This document shows, one piece after another, positions 51,490 to 59,534 of a stretch of 64,000 nucleotides of DNA. The translations under genes were made by a program, and so were the position numbers. The stretch is from positions 3,224,001 to 3,288,000 of the forward strand of contig NZ_JAUTBA010000001.1 of the NCBI RefSeq assembly GCF_030818895.1, read 5' to 3'. This stretch comes from Sphingobacterium zeae (GTDB taxonomy: Bacteria > Bacteroidota > Bacteroidia > Sphingobacteriales > Sphingobacteriaceae). Within the stretch, counting starts at the first letter, position 1. Every line of letters starts with the position of its first letter. The notes below the pieces were generated by a model that was not told the origin of the DNA, made no database searches, and saw only the letters and a list, made by a program, of their open reading frames with translations.

Positions 51490-53118
51490 ATGGCTGATCT
51501 TACATCTTTCAATGAGCAAAAAAGGCTGGAAGCTCTCCATTCTTATGATATCCTCGATACAGACGCAGAAGGTGATTTTGATGATCTCACCCAATTGGCT
51601 GCAGCAATCTGTGATACGCCGATTTCGCTGATAAGCTTTGTCGATAAAGATAGACAATGGTTTAAATCTCATCACGGTCTGGATGAGAGACAAACTGACC
51701 GTTGCCATTCGTTCTGTTCGCATGCAATACAGAATCCAGCGCACCTCATGCAGGTTGAAGATGCTCAAAATGATCAGCGTTTTCAAGATAATCCGCTGGT
51801 TACAGGAAGTCCTGATATCCGTTTCTATGCAGGAATTCCACTTTTGGACAGCGATGGATATGCTTTAGGCTCACTATGCGTGATTGATAATAAGCCGAAA
51901 ATTTTAAATGAAAGTCAGCAGAAAGCACTTCGGACGATTGGCAACCAGGTCATCGACAAATTATTGCTCCGTAAGAATAATAAAAAGTTGCTGTTAGCCA
52001 ACAAAAATCTTATGGAAAGCAATATTAAATTAAAAGCAACTGAAGAGAGATTAAAAGAAAGTGAGAAGCGTCTGAAGGCAGCTATATCTGCAGCCAATCT
52101 CGCGACCTGGCAAATGGACTTCCATAACAGACAACTATCTCCATCGCCCAGAATGAAAGAGCTCTTTGATTTCAATGCCGATGAACCGATGTCCTGCGAG
52201 GATGCTGTAAATCAGATTGCAGAGTCGCATCGGCAGCAAGTCATCGATAGTATATATTCATCCTTTTCAAAAGTTGAACCGACCGAATTTGAGTTTCCAA
52301 TTATTGGTTTCCATGATAAAAAAATAAAGTGGCTGTGTGCAAATGTGCAAAGCTATCAAGATATGGAAAGTCCAAATATTTCATATTTATCCGGGACAAT
52401 TGCTGATATTACCGAAAGAAAACTTGATGAACAGCGTCGCACGGATATTGTCGGAATGGTCAGTCATGAATTGCGGAATCCATTAACAGCCATAAAAGCT
52501 TATGCTGATCTGGTTAACAGATTAGCTAAGAAAGCCGAAGATGGATTCTTATCGGATAAGATGTCTAAAATCGACAGCCAGGTAAAGAGGATGGAAACTT
52601 TAATCAATGGATTTCTGGATGTGGCTCGTCTTGGCGAAGGAAAAATCATGCTGGAAAAGTCTAAGTTCGACCTCGCCAATCTGATAAATGATACAGAAAT
52701 TGATTCCTTGGAGAAGATTACTTCTCACAAGATTATTTTTGAACCCGCTGAAATATGCATTATAGAGGCAGATCGAAATAAGATTGAACAAGTGGTGGTC
52801 AATTTCATTAATAATGCTGTAAAGTATTCTCCCGATGAATCTGTGATTACCGTGAACTGCTGCATACAAGCTGGGTTTGTTACCCTAAGTGTGAAGGATC
52901 AGGGAATGGGAATACCCTTAAAATATCGTCCATTCATTTTTGACCGATTTTTCAGAGTTGAAAGTGATGCCATGAAAAATAAAAAAGGATTCGGTATGGG
53001 GCTTTATATTTGCAAGGAAATCATTGAAAGACATAACGGGCAAATAGGTATGCAGAGCAATGAGGATGTTGGTACCACATTTTGGTTTAGATTGCCTGTC
53101 GCTCTGGCATCAGCCTAA
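51490..53118 (+). CDS. GAF-PAS sensor histidine kinase
   Basis: A 542-residue cytoplasmic kinase. The GAF domain (about 1-160) has the widespread DICDTPISLISFVDKDRQWFKS-type block (here split as AAAICDTPISLISFVDKDRQ and WFKSHHGL) and GSLCVIDNKP. A coiled coil (about 165-200) and one PAS/PAC domain (about 200-310) follow. HisKA has His326 in SHELRNPL; HATPase_c has NFINNAVKYSP, DQGMGIPLKY and GFGMGLYI. Two -7-like boxes (51449-51456 and 51463-51470) lie upstream. No response regulator is adjacent. Confidence 0.94.
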   Translation: MADLTSFNEQKRLEALHSYDILDTDAEGDFDDLTQLAAAICDTPISLISFVDKDRQWFKSHHGLDERQTDRCHSFCSHAIQNPAHLMQVEDAQNDQRFQDNPLVTGSPDIRFYAGIPLLDSDGYALGSLCVIDNKPKILNESQQKALRTIGNQVIDKLLLRKNNKKLLLANKNLMESNIKLKATEERLKESEKRLKAAISAANLATWQMDFHNRQLSPSPRMKELFDFNADEPMSCEDAVNQIAESHRQQVIDSIYSSFSKVEPTEFEFPIIGFHDKKIKWLCANVQSYQDMESPNISYLSGTIADITERKLDEQRRTDIVGMVSHELRNPLTAIKAYADLVNRLAKKAEDGFLSDKMSKIDSQVKRMETLINGFLDVARLGEGKIMLEKSKFDLANLINDTEIDSLEKITSHKIIFEPAEICIIEADRNKIEQVVVNFINNAVKYSPDESVITVNCCIQAGFVTLSVKDQGMGIPLKYRPFIFDRFFRVESDAMKNKKGFGMGLYICKEIIERHNGQIGMQSNEDVGTTFWFRLPVALASA

Positions 53119-53211
53119 TAAATTTATATTTTTAAATAGGAGCTGAGGCACAATATGCTTTTTCTTAAATTTATAAGGATTATCAGCTATCTTTTTTGCC
53201 TTTTTTTTGAA

Positions 53212-53301
53212 TTAAGGTATGCCTTTTACAAACCAATCAATAAATGAGATCTTCTTATCGAGCAAAGCCGCTTCCAGCGCGTAGTTTATAGTGCTAAAAA
53301 C
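53212..53301 (-). pseudogene. Possible C-terminal gene remnant beside tRNA-Ser
   Basis: On the minus strand a stop-free stretch ends NYALEAALLDKKISFIDW, then FVKGIP and a TAA at 53212-53214. The wording is protein-like, but upstream the frame runs into the tRNA terminator without a start. It may be the tail of a gene cut off beside the tRNA, or chance. Confidence 0.25.
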
Positions 53302-53338
53302 AAAAATGCCACGAATAGCGATTATTCGTGGCATTTTT
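53302..53338 (-). terminator. Terminator of the tRNA-Ser gene
   Basis: A perfect 16-bp inverted repeat: 53302-53317 pairs with 53323-53338 around a five-base loop. On the minus strand it follows the tRNA 3' end by 6 bp and finishes in a T run. A matching T run on the plus strand makes it bidirectional. Confidence 0.85.
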
Positions 53339-53344
53339 ACAATT

Positions 53345-53435
53345 TGGCGGAAAGGGAGGGATTCGAACCCTCGATACAGTCATCCCGTATACAGTCTTTC
53401 CAGGACTGCTCATTCGACCACTCTGACACCTTTCC
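53345..53435 (-). tRNA. tRNA-Ser (anticodon GGA)
   Basis: Read on the minus strand, the acceptor arms GGAAAGG (53435-53429) and CCTTTCC (53355-53349) pair fully. The anticodon arm is CAGTC-CTGGAAA-GACTG, giving anticodon GGA for UCC/UCU codons. A long variable arm follows, typical of tRNA-Ser, and the T arm has GGGTTCGAATCCC. The discriminator G at 53348 is followed by an encoded CCA (53347-53345). The mature body is 88 nt without CCA. A terminator follows directly. Confidence 0.95.
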
Positions 53436-53579
53436 GTGTTTCAGTGCACAAATGTAGCAAATTTTTAAGTTATTGCAACTTTATTCGTACTATTTACCGG
53501 TCGATTTATTATATGCTATTGACACTAAGCGTATTGTTTTTATTTTTTTTGGAATAAAACTTATTGCTTATTTTTCGGG

Positions 53580-54050
53580 ATGACAAATAATTATTTCGAC
53601 ATCAAACGTGAACTTCTCGATACAGCCCTAAAACGCACCGAAGATCGTATTTCCATGATAGCATCTGCTTTGGAGACAGCAAGGGATTCGAGTACCGACG
53701 ACACCAAAAGTAGCGCTGGAGACAAATATGAAACATCACGTGAAATGATTCAACAGGATATCAATCGCTACCAAAAGCAACTTCTCGAAGCGAATAAAGA
53801 TTTACAACAACTCCTCCATATAGAAGCTGCATTGAATAGTGACACCGACGTTGCTCGAGTAGGGACCCTCGTTCAAACCAATGTTGGCCTTTACTTTATC
53901 GCAACAAGTATTGGAGCAGTGAAAATAGGAGATAGTAATATTTTCATCATCTCGCCGCTAGCGCCCATCGGACAGCTACTTATCGGGAAGAAAATAGGAG
54001 ATAGTTTTGTATTTAACAACATCGACCAAAAAGTGAGCGCAATTTATTAG
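53580..54050 (+). CDS. GreA/GreB C-terminal-like protein
   Basis: A 156-residue protein. The N-terminal half is a helical hairpin (LLDTALKRTEDRISMIASAL to YQKQLLEANKDLQQLLHIE) that could form a coiled coil. The C-terminal half reads RVGTLVQTNVGLYFIAT, IISPLAPIGQLLIGKKIGDS, which resembles the FKBP-like domain of transcript-cleavage factors (SPIGKALLGKKVGD). The acidic DD/E pair at the coiled-coil tip, needed for RNA cleavage, is not clear. Bacteroidota copies are sometimes misnamed 3-oxoacyl-ACP synthase; no such domain is present. Confidence 0.8.
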   Translation: MTNNYFDIKRELLDTALKRTEDRISMIASALETARDSSTDDTKSSAGDKYETSREMIQQDINRYQKQLLEANKDLQQLLHIEAALNSDTDVARVGTLVQTNVGLYFIATSIGAVKIGDSNIFIISPLAPIGQLLIGKKIGDSFVFNNIDQKVSAIY

Positions 54051-54124
54051 GTATCCAAAAAGCTGAAATATTAAACAATAGTGCGCTTCATCTGTTCTTA
54101 TAAAGTACAGATATGACGAATGAC

Positions 54125-54637
54125 ATGAAACTAAATAAATTACTTTTAACCCTATCAGTTGGAGCTTTATCCTTTATTCAAGCTTGTAGATCGCCCGAAT
54201 CGGACGAAAAACTTAAATCAACAATCCAGGCGGCCTTAGAAACTACGCCTGGTATCGAGGTAAATGTGGAGGAAGGAAATGTTACCCTGGATGGACAGAT
54301 AGGTTCCGACTCGCTTAAACAGAACATAGAAGACAAAACGAAGATGGCAGGTGGGGAAAATATAAAATCCATCCATAACAATATCGTGGTAAACCTACCT
54401 GAGCCTGAAGATGCGCGTGAGAAATATCATGAAATTATTGGTGGGGCGGTGGATTCTACTTTGACAAGAGATGTCAACTTGGTTCTGGCAGATTTTCCGA
54501 CGATTACAGCGCAAGTGAAAGAGGGAATTATTGTTGCGACTGGTAACCTTGAAAAGTCAAAAATAGATACACTGAAGAAACGATTGGAACATATCAAACC
54601 GAAAGGCATTGATATGAAAGGTGTGATTAGCCGTTAA
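54125..54637 (+). CDS. BON-domain lipoprotein
   Basis: A 170-residue lipoprotein from ATG 54125 (ATG 54113 adds four residues). The lipobox is FIQAC (Cys21). Two BON domains follow: TPGIEVNVEEGNVTLDGQIG with IKSIHNNIVVN, and FPTITAQVKEGIIVATGNLE with IKPKGIDMKGVI. BON proteins bind membranes or peptidoglycan and are linked to envelope stress (OsmY type). A terminator follows at 54645-54690. Confidence 0.9.
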   Translation: MKLNKLLLTLSVGALSFIQACRSPESDEKLKSTIQAALETTPGIEVNVEEGNVTLDGQIGSDSLKQNIEDKTKMAGGENIKSIHNNIVVNLPEPEDAREKYHEIIGGAVDSTLTRDVNLVLADFPTITAQVKEGIIVATGNLEKSKIDTLKKRLEHIKPKGIDMKGVISR

Positions 54638-54644
54638 GATTTAA

Positions 54645-54690
54645 AAAGATAAGCTCCCCATCTTGCAATAGGGAGCTTTATCTCTTGTTC
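54645..54690. terminator. Terminator between the BON gene and tcdA
   Basis: GATAAGCTCCC pairs with GGGAGCTTTATC with one bulged base, around a twelve-base loop, and ends in a T-rich tail. It serves the convergent BON and tcdA genes. Confidence 0.7.
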
Positions 54691-54712
54691 ATATGTTTAT
54701 TCTGTTACTAAG

Positions 54713-55438
54713 TTAAACATTTTCGATCAAATCGCGTATCGCAACCGATGCAATTGCCCCACCAAACGCAGCAGGCAGATACGACATGGTACCATAAGCT
54801 GATTTCTTAAAATTACTCCCATCGGTATATAGCAAAGAATCCTTATTTGGCAACTCGGTTGAGAAGGCTACTTTAACGCCATCCCGAATACCATGTTTGC
54901 GCAATTTCTTACGAATATGCTGGGCCAATTTACAGTTATAAGACTTACCGATATCTGCAATTTTTATTTTAGTGGGATCCACTTTACCTCCTGCACCCAT
55001 TGAACTGACAAAAGGAATATTCGCTTCCAACGCTCTTCGAATAAAAAATAGCTTCGGCGTAATACTATCAATGGCTTCCACACAGTAGTCTGGTGCCAGT
55101 TCTAATAATGCAGGTATCTTTTCCGGGATGATAAAATCCTGTATCACCGTCAGATCCAATTCAGGATTGATCGCTAACAATCGTTGACGCATAATTTCCG
55201 CTTTCGCTTCGCCATGATTGGTCGCTAAGGCTGGAAGTTGTCTATTACGGTTGGATGGATCTACTGTGTCGCCATCAATAATGGTCATCTTCCCGACACC
55301 TGCGCGGCATATAAATTCCGCAGCAAATGATCCTACACCGCCTAAACCCAAAATCATCACATGTGAATTCGCTAATTTCTCGACCGCCGCTCTACCAATC
55401 AGCGCTTCGGTACGTGACAGCCAACTTAAATCTTTCAT
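54713..55438 (-). CDS. tcdA: tRNA threonylcarbamoyladenosine dehydratase (TcdA/CsdL)
   Basis: A 241-residue E1-like (ThiF/MoeB) enzyme. The ATP-binding motif is ILGLGGVGSFAAEFICRAGVG, with the DxxxxxNxxRQ block read as DTVDPSNRNRQLPAL. AIDSITPKLFFI and SMGAGGKVDPTKIKIADI match TcdA. It makes cyclic t6A at position 37 of ANN-decoding tRNAs using ATP. It is the distal gene of a leftward cluster with the TatD-family gene, 74 bp apart. Confidence 0.93.
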   Translation of the reverse strand: MKDLSWLSRTEALIGRAAVEKLANSHVMILGLGGVGSFAAEFICRAGVGKMTIIDGDTVDPSNRNRQLPALATNHGEAKAEIMRQRLLAINPELDLTVIQDFIIPEKIPALLELAPDYCVEAIDSITPKLFFIRRALEANIPFVSSMGAGGKVDPTKIKIADIGKSYNCKLAQHIRKKLRKHGIRDGVKVAFSTELPNKDSLLYTDGSNFKKSAYGTMSYLPAAFGGAIASVAIRDLIENV

Positions 55439-55512
55439 CTATTTAATCTGTTTTATATCATCATGATGCCCGACTATCTTCTGTCCAAAAGGAATAACCA
55501 AAGTAAGCTGGT

Positions 55513-56184
55513 TCATCTATTAAATACTGCTTTGTAATTGTGGTACAAAATCTCTTTTAATTCATCCAATTCAATTGATCTAACTTGTGCCACATAGCGA
55601 TAAATTGCCGCAATTTCTACGGTCCGATCGGTATCGGTTTCTAAAAATAAATGCCTCAGTGGGACATCTATCAAAACTTTATCCTGGCTTCCATTTAAAC
55701 AATGTTTGCCAATGGATAAATAATAACCTTGATCGACCAATTGTTCCGCCAAGGTCTCATTTTTACGGTAGCCATGAAAAACAACAGGACCTTTGAAATT
55801 TGCGCTCTTTAAACTGGCTATAACCTCTTGAAAAGCGCGTACACAGTGGATGATCAATGGTTTCTGATATTTCTTGGCTATGCAAACCTGCTGATCAAAA
55901 ACCACTTGCTGTTCGTTGAGAGAAATGCTTATAGTTTTGTCCATACCGCATTCACCTATGGCTAAAACCTGCGACAGGCCTGACGCATCCTCCATCAGCT
56001 CTAATTCGCGTTGTGCATCCCCATCGATATACCAGGGGTGTAGACCGATTGAACAATCCGCCTGAGTAATACGCTCGGAATGGTTCAATGCGATATTCTT
56101 TATAGAATAAACCGCATCCGATTCGACCGGATAATTCCGATGCGTATGAATATCGATATAGGGAATCTGTGTTGCCAACGGCAC
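55513..56184 (-). CDS. TatD-family metal-dependent hydrolase
   Basis: A 223-residue protein with the TIM-barrel amidohydrolase signatures of the TatD group: IDIHTHR (first metal site), SIGLHPWYI, IGECGMDK, IIHCVRAFQEV, VVFHGYRKN and LFLETDTD. It is slightly shorter than TatD (about 260 residues), as in many Bacteroidota copies. Family members are 3'-5' DNA/RNA exonucleases or D-aminoacyl-tRNA deacylases; activity is not assigned here. The metal ligands appear complete. It is 55 bp downstream of pabB on the same strand. Confidence 0.9.
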   Translation of the reverse strand: MPLATQIPYIDIHTHRNYPVESDAVYSIKNIALNHSERITQADCSIGLHPWYIDGDAQRELELMEDASGLSQVLAIGECGMDKTISISLNEQQVVFDQQVCIAKKYQKPLIIHCVRAFQEVIASLKSANFKGPVVFHGYRKNETLAEQLVDQGYYLSIGKHCLNGSQDKVLIDVPLRHLFLETDTDRTVEIAAIYRYVAQVRSIELDELKEILYHNYKAVFNR

Positions 56185-56239
56185 AAAGGTCGAAAAAATA
56201 CTTGAAGCAAAAAATATTCCCTACAAAATTAGTATAGTT

Positions 56240-57526
56240 TTATTCCTTCAAGCTAGCCCCTAAGGCCTTCAGGATCGCAGACGCCTTCAAAAGACATTCT
56301 TGATATTCTTGTTCCGCAACGGCCTGGTTGGTCACCGCTCCACCAGTATGAAAAGACAGGTATTGTGTTTTTGCATTGTAAAGCAATGAACGAATAACGA
56401 CGTTGAAATCGAATTCATCGCGAACAGTATCAAAGTAACCGATAGATCCTGCATAGATGCCGCGCTTCCGAGCTTCAACTTGATCACATATCTGCATCGC
56501 AGCAATTTTAGGAGCCCCTGTCATGGAGCCTGCTGGGAAGGTATTCCGAAAGACATCCACGTTAGCGACCTGTGGCGACTGCATGCAGGTAATGGTCGAA
56601 ATCATCTGATGCACTTGCTCAAAAGACTGGATTTCAAAAAGCCGTGTAGCTTCAACTGTTCCAGGCAACGCACTTCTTGTCAGATCATTGCGAACCAAGT
56701 CGACGATCATTACGTTTTCAGCAATCTCTTTCTTAGATCTCAACATATCCGCTATAATCTGTTGGTCTTCTCGTGGATTTGCCCCCCTTTTTGCCGTCCC
56801 TTTAATAGGTTGTGAAATCAGCTTTCCGAGTCGCTTCGCTAAAAATCGCTCTGGCGAAGCACTCATGATAAAATGATGTCCAACCTTAAAAAATGCACTG
56901 AAAGGAGTAGGCGATATGGTATTCAATCGATGATAAAGTTCAACAGGGGAAACATCAACATTTTCAGCAAAAAATTCCTGACAAAGATTTACTTCATAGA
57001 TGTCCCCACGCTGAATATGTGCCTGTACATTTTCAAAAGCATTCAGATATGCTCTTTTCGTCCAGCGCGATTTTACCTCCAACGCCATTGGAAATGCCTC
57101 AGGAATCTGCGTATCAGAAATAGCTTGGTAAATTTCAACAGGATTCTCTGCTTCTATATGTACCTGCTCAGCAGTCCATCGAAGCGTAATGGCGGGCACA
57201 AAAAAATAAGCTTCTGGAAACTCGAGCTGATCCATCCCTGTGGTCTGTAATTCTTCAATCTCATTCTTAAGGTCGTAGGAAAGAAATCCAGGTATAAATT
57301 CAGATCGATGTAATTTCAAAAAAGCATCGAGCCCGTCAAATACATTTTTATTGGCACGGAACGAAAACAACGCCTTGACGGCTAATATTTGCTCAAATTT
57401 GCCCCATTGATCGGACATCCCATTACTATTAAAGAAAGAAATTTCATCAAATTGCCCCGACCAGTGCAGGGCTTTTTGATGAAATTTATCTTTAGAATCG
57501 AGAAGATCAAAACTTTCGATCCGCAT
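56240..57526 (-). CDS. pabB: Aminodeoxychorismate synthase component I (PabB-like)
   Basis: A 428-residue chorismate-utilising enzyme. The C-terminal domain has SASPERFLAKR, SQPIKGTAKRG, EIAENVMIVDLVRNDLTR, TFPAGSMTGAPKIAAMQI and GIYAGSIGYFD, typical of PabB and TrpE. The absence of the TrpE feedback motif (LLES) and of a trp operon favours PabB, which makes 4-amino-4-deoxychorismate for folate with a PabA amidotransferase. The N-terminal domain is shortened. The stop of purA lies 3 bp before its start, so the two genes are probably coupled. Confidence 0.88.
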   Translation of the reverse strand: MRIESFDLLDSKDKFHQKALHWSGQFDEISFFNSNGMSDQWGKFEQILAVKALFSFRANKNVFDGLDAFLKLHRSEFIPGFLSYDLKNEIEELQTTGMDQLEFPEAYFFVPAITLRWTAEQVHIEAENPVEIYQAISDTQIPEAFPMALEVKSRWTKRAYLNAFENVQAHIQRGDIYEVNLCQEFFAENVDVSPVELYHRLNTISPTPFSAFFKVGHHFIMSASPERFLAKRLGKLISQPIKGTAKRGANPREDQQIIADMLRSKKEIAENVMIVDLVRNDLTRSALPGTVEATRLFEIQSFEQVHQMISTITCMQSPQVANVDVFRNTFPAGSMTGAPKIAAMQICDQVEARKRGIYAGSIGYFDTVRDEFDFNVVIRSLLYNAKTQYLSFHTGGAVTNQAVAEQEYQECLLKASAILKALGASLKE

Positions 57527-57529
57527 AGT

Positions 57530-58807
57530 TTATTTTGACAATGCTAACGTTTGTTTACGATCAGGACCTACCGATAGGATTGTAATCGGCACTTCAAGAG
57601 CTTTCTCTAAATAAGAAATATAATTTTTTAATGCTTCAGGAATTTCTCCTTCAGACGTTATGCCTGTCAAATCTTGTTTCCAGCCCTCGATTTCTTCTAA
57701 AATAGGCTCCGCTTGATGTGTGATAATCTCATAAGGCATATAATCAATCACTTCACCGTTATATTTATAGTGCGTACAAGCGTAGATTTTGTCGAAGGTA
57801 TCCAACACATCAGCCTTCATCATAATCAAGTCTGTAACGCCATTCAACATAATCGCATACTTCAACGCTGGAATATCAATCCAACCCGTACGGCGGGCGC
57901 GGCCTGTAGTGGCTCCGAATTCATGCCCCAGTTGACGTAACTTTTCACCGGTCTCGTCATGAAGTTCAGTAGGGAAGGGACCGCCACCCACACGGGTAGC
58001 GTAGGCTTTAAAGATACCGTATACTTTACCAATTTTATTTGGCGCGATACCAAGTCCTGTACATGCTCCAGCTGTCGTGGTGTTGGAAGAAGTAACGAAT
58101 GGGTAAGAACCAAAATCAACGTCTAATAACGTACCTTGTGCTCCCTCAGCCAATACACGTTTACCTTCTTTCAAATATTGATTCACCAAATGTTCTGAAT
58201 CGACATGTGGGATAGACTTAATGAATTCGATAGCATCTAAAAATGCTTGTTCCTTTTCACTAAAATCAGGTATATCACCATAATGTGAAAGAATATTCAG
58301 ATGCTTTTCTTTCAGCTTTTGGTAACGCTCTTGAAAATCAGGAAGTGTCGTATCACCTACACGTAAACCATTTCTACCGGTTTTGTCCATGTAAGTTGGA
58401 CCAATACCTTTTAGCGTAGATCCAATTTTTCCTGCACCCATATTTGATTCTGAGGCAGCATCCAATAATTGGTGTGTCGGCAGAATAAGGTGTGCTTTGC
58501 GCGCTAGTACCAAATTGCCTTTACCCACCGGATCAAAACCAGCTGTCTTTAGATTGTCTAACTCTCTTTTTAAGATAATCGGATCGATAACGACACCATT
58601 ACCTATAAGATTTAGTGTACCTTCATTGAAGATACCAGATGGAATTGTGTTGAGTACGAATTTCTTGTTATCGAATTCCAACGTGTGTCCGGCGTTAGGG
58701 CCGCCTTGGAAACGAGCGATCAAATCGTATTTTGGACAAAATACGTCTACGATTTTACCTTTACCCTCGTCACCCCATTGTAAGCCCAAAAGCACATCAA
58801 CTTGCAT
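57530..58807 (-). CDS. purA: Adenylosuccinate synthetase
   Basis: A 425-residue enzyme of normal length. It has the P-loop GLQWGDEGKGKIVD with the catalytic Asp13-region, the switch GPNAGHT, GTLLDVDFGSYPFVT, ARRTGWIDIPAL and the C-terminal guanine-binding NTKxD-equivalent region (VGPDRKQT). It joins IMP and Asp using GTP, the first step to AMP. The gene starts about 128 bp after the Fur-family gene. A minus-strand TACATTTG box (58902-58909) and a hairpin (58868-58894) lie in its upstream region. Confidence 0.96.
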   Translation of the reverse strand: MQVDVLLGLQWGDEGKGKIVDVFCPKYDLIARFQGGPNAGHTLEFDNKKFVLNTIPSGIFNEGTLNLIGNGVVIDPIILKRELDNLKTAGFDPVGKGNLVLARKAHLILPTHQLLDAASESNMGAGKIGSTLKGIGPTYMDKTGRNGLRVGDTTLPDFQERYQKLKEKHLNILSHYGDIPDFSEKEQAFLDAIEFIKSIPHVDSEHLVNQYLKEGKRVLAEGAQGTLLDVDFGSYPFVTSSNTTTAGACTGLGIAPNKIGKVYGIFKAYATRVGGGPFPTELHDETGEKLRQLGHEFGATTGRARRTGWIDIPALKYAIMLNGVTDLIMMKADVLDTFDKIYACTHYKYNGEVIDYMPYEIITHQAEPILEEIEGWKQDLTGITSEGEIPEALKNYISYLEKALEVPITILSVGPDRKQTLALSK

Positions 58808-58857
58808 AGCTTTTAAAGTATAGTAATTAAATGTTATTAATAAAAATAGACTCTATT

Positions 58858-58894
58858 TAAAAATAAAATGTTCAGGAATTTTTCTCCTGAACAT
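58858..58894 (-). terminator. Hairpin with T tail between the Fur-family gene and purA
   Basis: On the minus strand ATGTTCAGGA (58894-58885) pairs perfectly with TCCTGAACAT (58877-58868), then TTTATTTTT follows. A third copy of the arm (TCCTGAACA, plus strand 58895-58903) sits directly beside it. It fits a terminator for the Fur-family gene, but it lies downstream of a -7-like box for purA and so might also be in the purA leader. Confidence 0.7.
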
Positions 58895-58934
58895 TCCTGA
58901 ACAAATGTACTATTATATTTAAGAAAATATAAGA

Positions 58935-59426
58935 TTAATTTGAAATAGCTGTGTGCACTACAGCCTCATCTTTTTTGTTCTTAAGTTGACAGTCTTGACA
59001 CACACCATACAAATTGAGCGAGTGGTGCTTAATGTCAAATTTTAAAAGATCTCCCATCAGGCTCTGAATTTGGTTGATACGGGGATCACAAAACTCAACA
59101 ACCTTATTGCACTCAATGCAGATCACGTGATCGTGCTGTTTGAAACCATAAGATTTTTCAAATTGCGCCATGTTCCTGCCAAACTGGTGCTTTGTAACCA
59201 GGTCGCAAGACACCAAAAGTTCTAGGGTATTATAAACTGTAGCACGACTGACACGGTATTTTTTGTTCTTCATATGAATATATAAAGACTCTACATCAAA
59301 GTGGTCGGTACGTGAATAAATCTCTTCCAGGATCGCATAGCGCTCTGGTGTTTTTCTTAGATTTTTGTTTTCTAAGTAGGCCTCGAAGATTTTTTTTACA
59401 GTTGCAAAATTTTCAGCTTGATTCAT
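58935..59426 (-). CDS. Fur-family metal- or peroxide-responsive repressor
   Basis: A 163-residue protein from ATG 59426 ([10 protein letters not shown]); ATG 59456 would start upstream of the -7-like box TAAATTTG (59445-59452, minus strand). The winged helix reads [19 protein letters not shown] and [20 protein letters not shown]. The structural zinc site is [12 protein letters not shown] plus CQDCQ, and the regulatory metal region is [11 protein letters not shown]. The sequence does not tell Fur from PerR or Zur with certainty; the Asp residue in EFCDPR and His-rich loop are compatible with Fur or PerR. It is followed by purA and preceded by the SpoT gene on the same strand. Confidence 0.9.
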   Translation of the reverse strand: MNQAENFATVKKIFEAYLENKNLRKTPERYAILEEIYSRTDHFDVESLYIHMKNKKYRVSRATVYNTLELLVSCDLVTKHQFGRNMAQFEKSYGFKQHDHVICIECNKVVEFCDPRINQIQSLMGDLLKFDIKHHSLNLYGVCQDCQLKNKKDEAVVHTAISN

Positions 59427-59534
59427 AGTAAAAATATTCTTGTACAAATTTACCAATTAGGATTGATATTTCCGCTATTAAAAATAGGGGCAAGGTAAGT
59501 GCTTAAACGCGATTTCGAATCCAAATGCTAAAGA

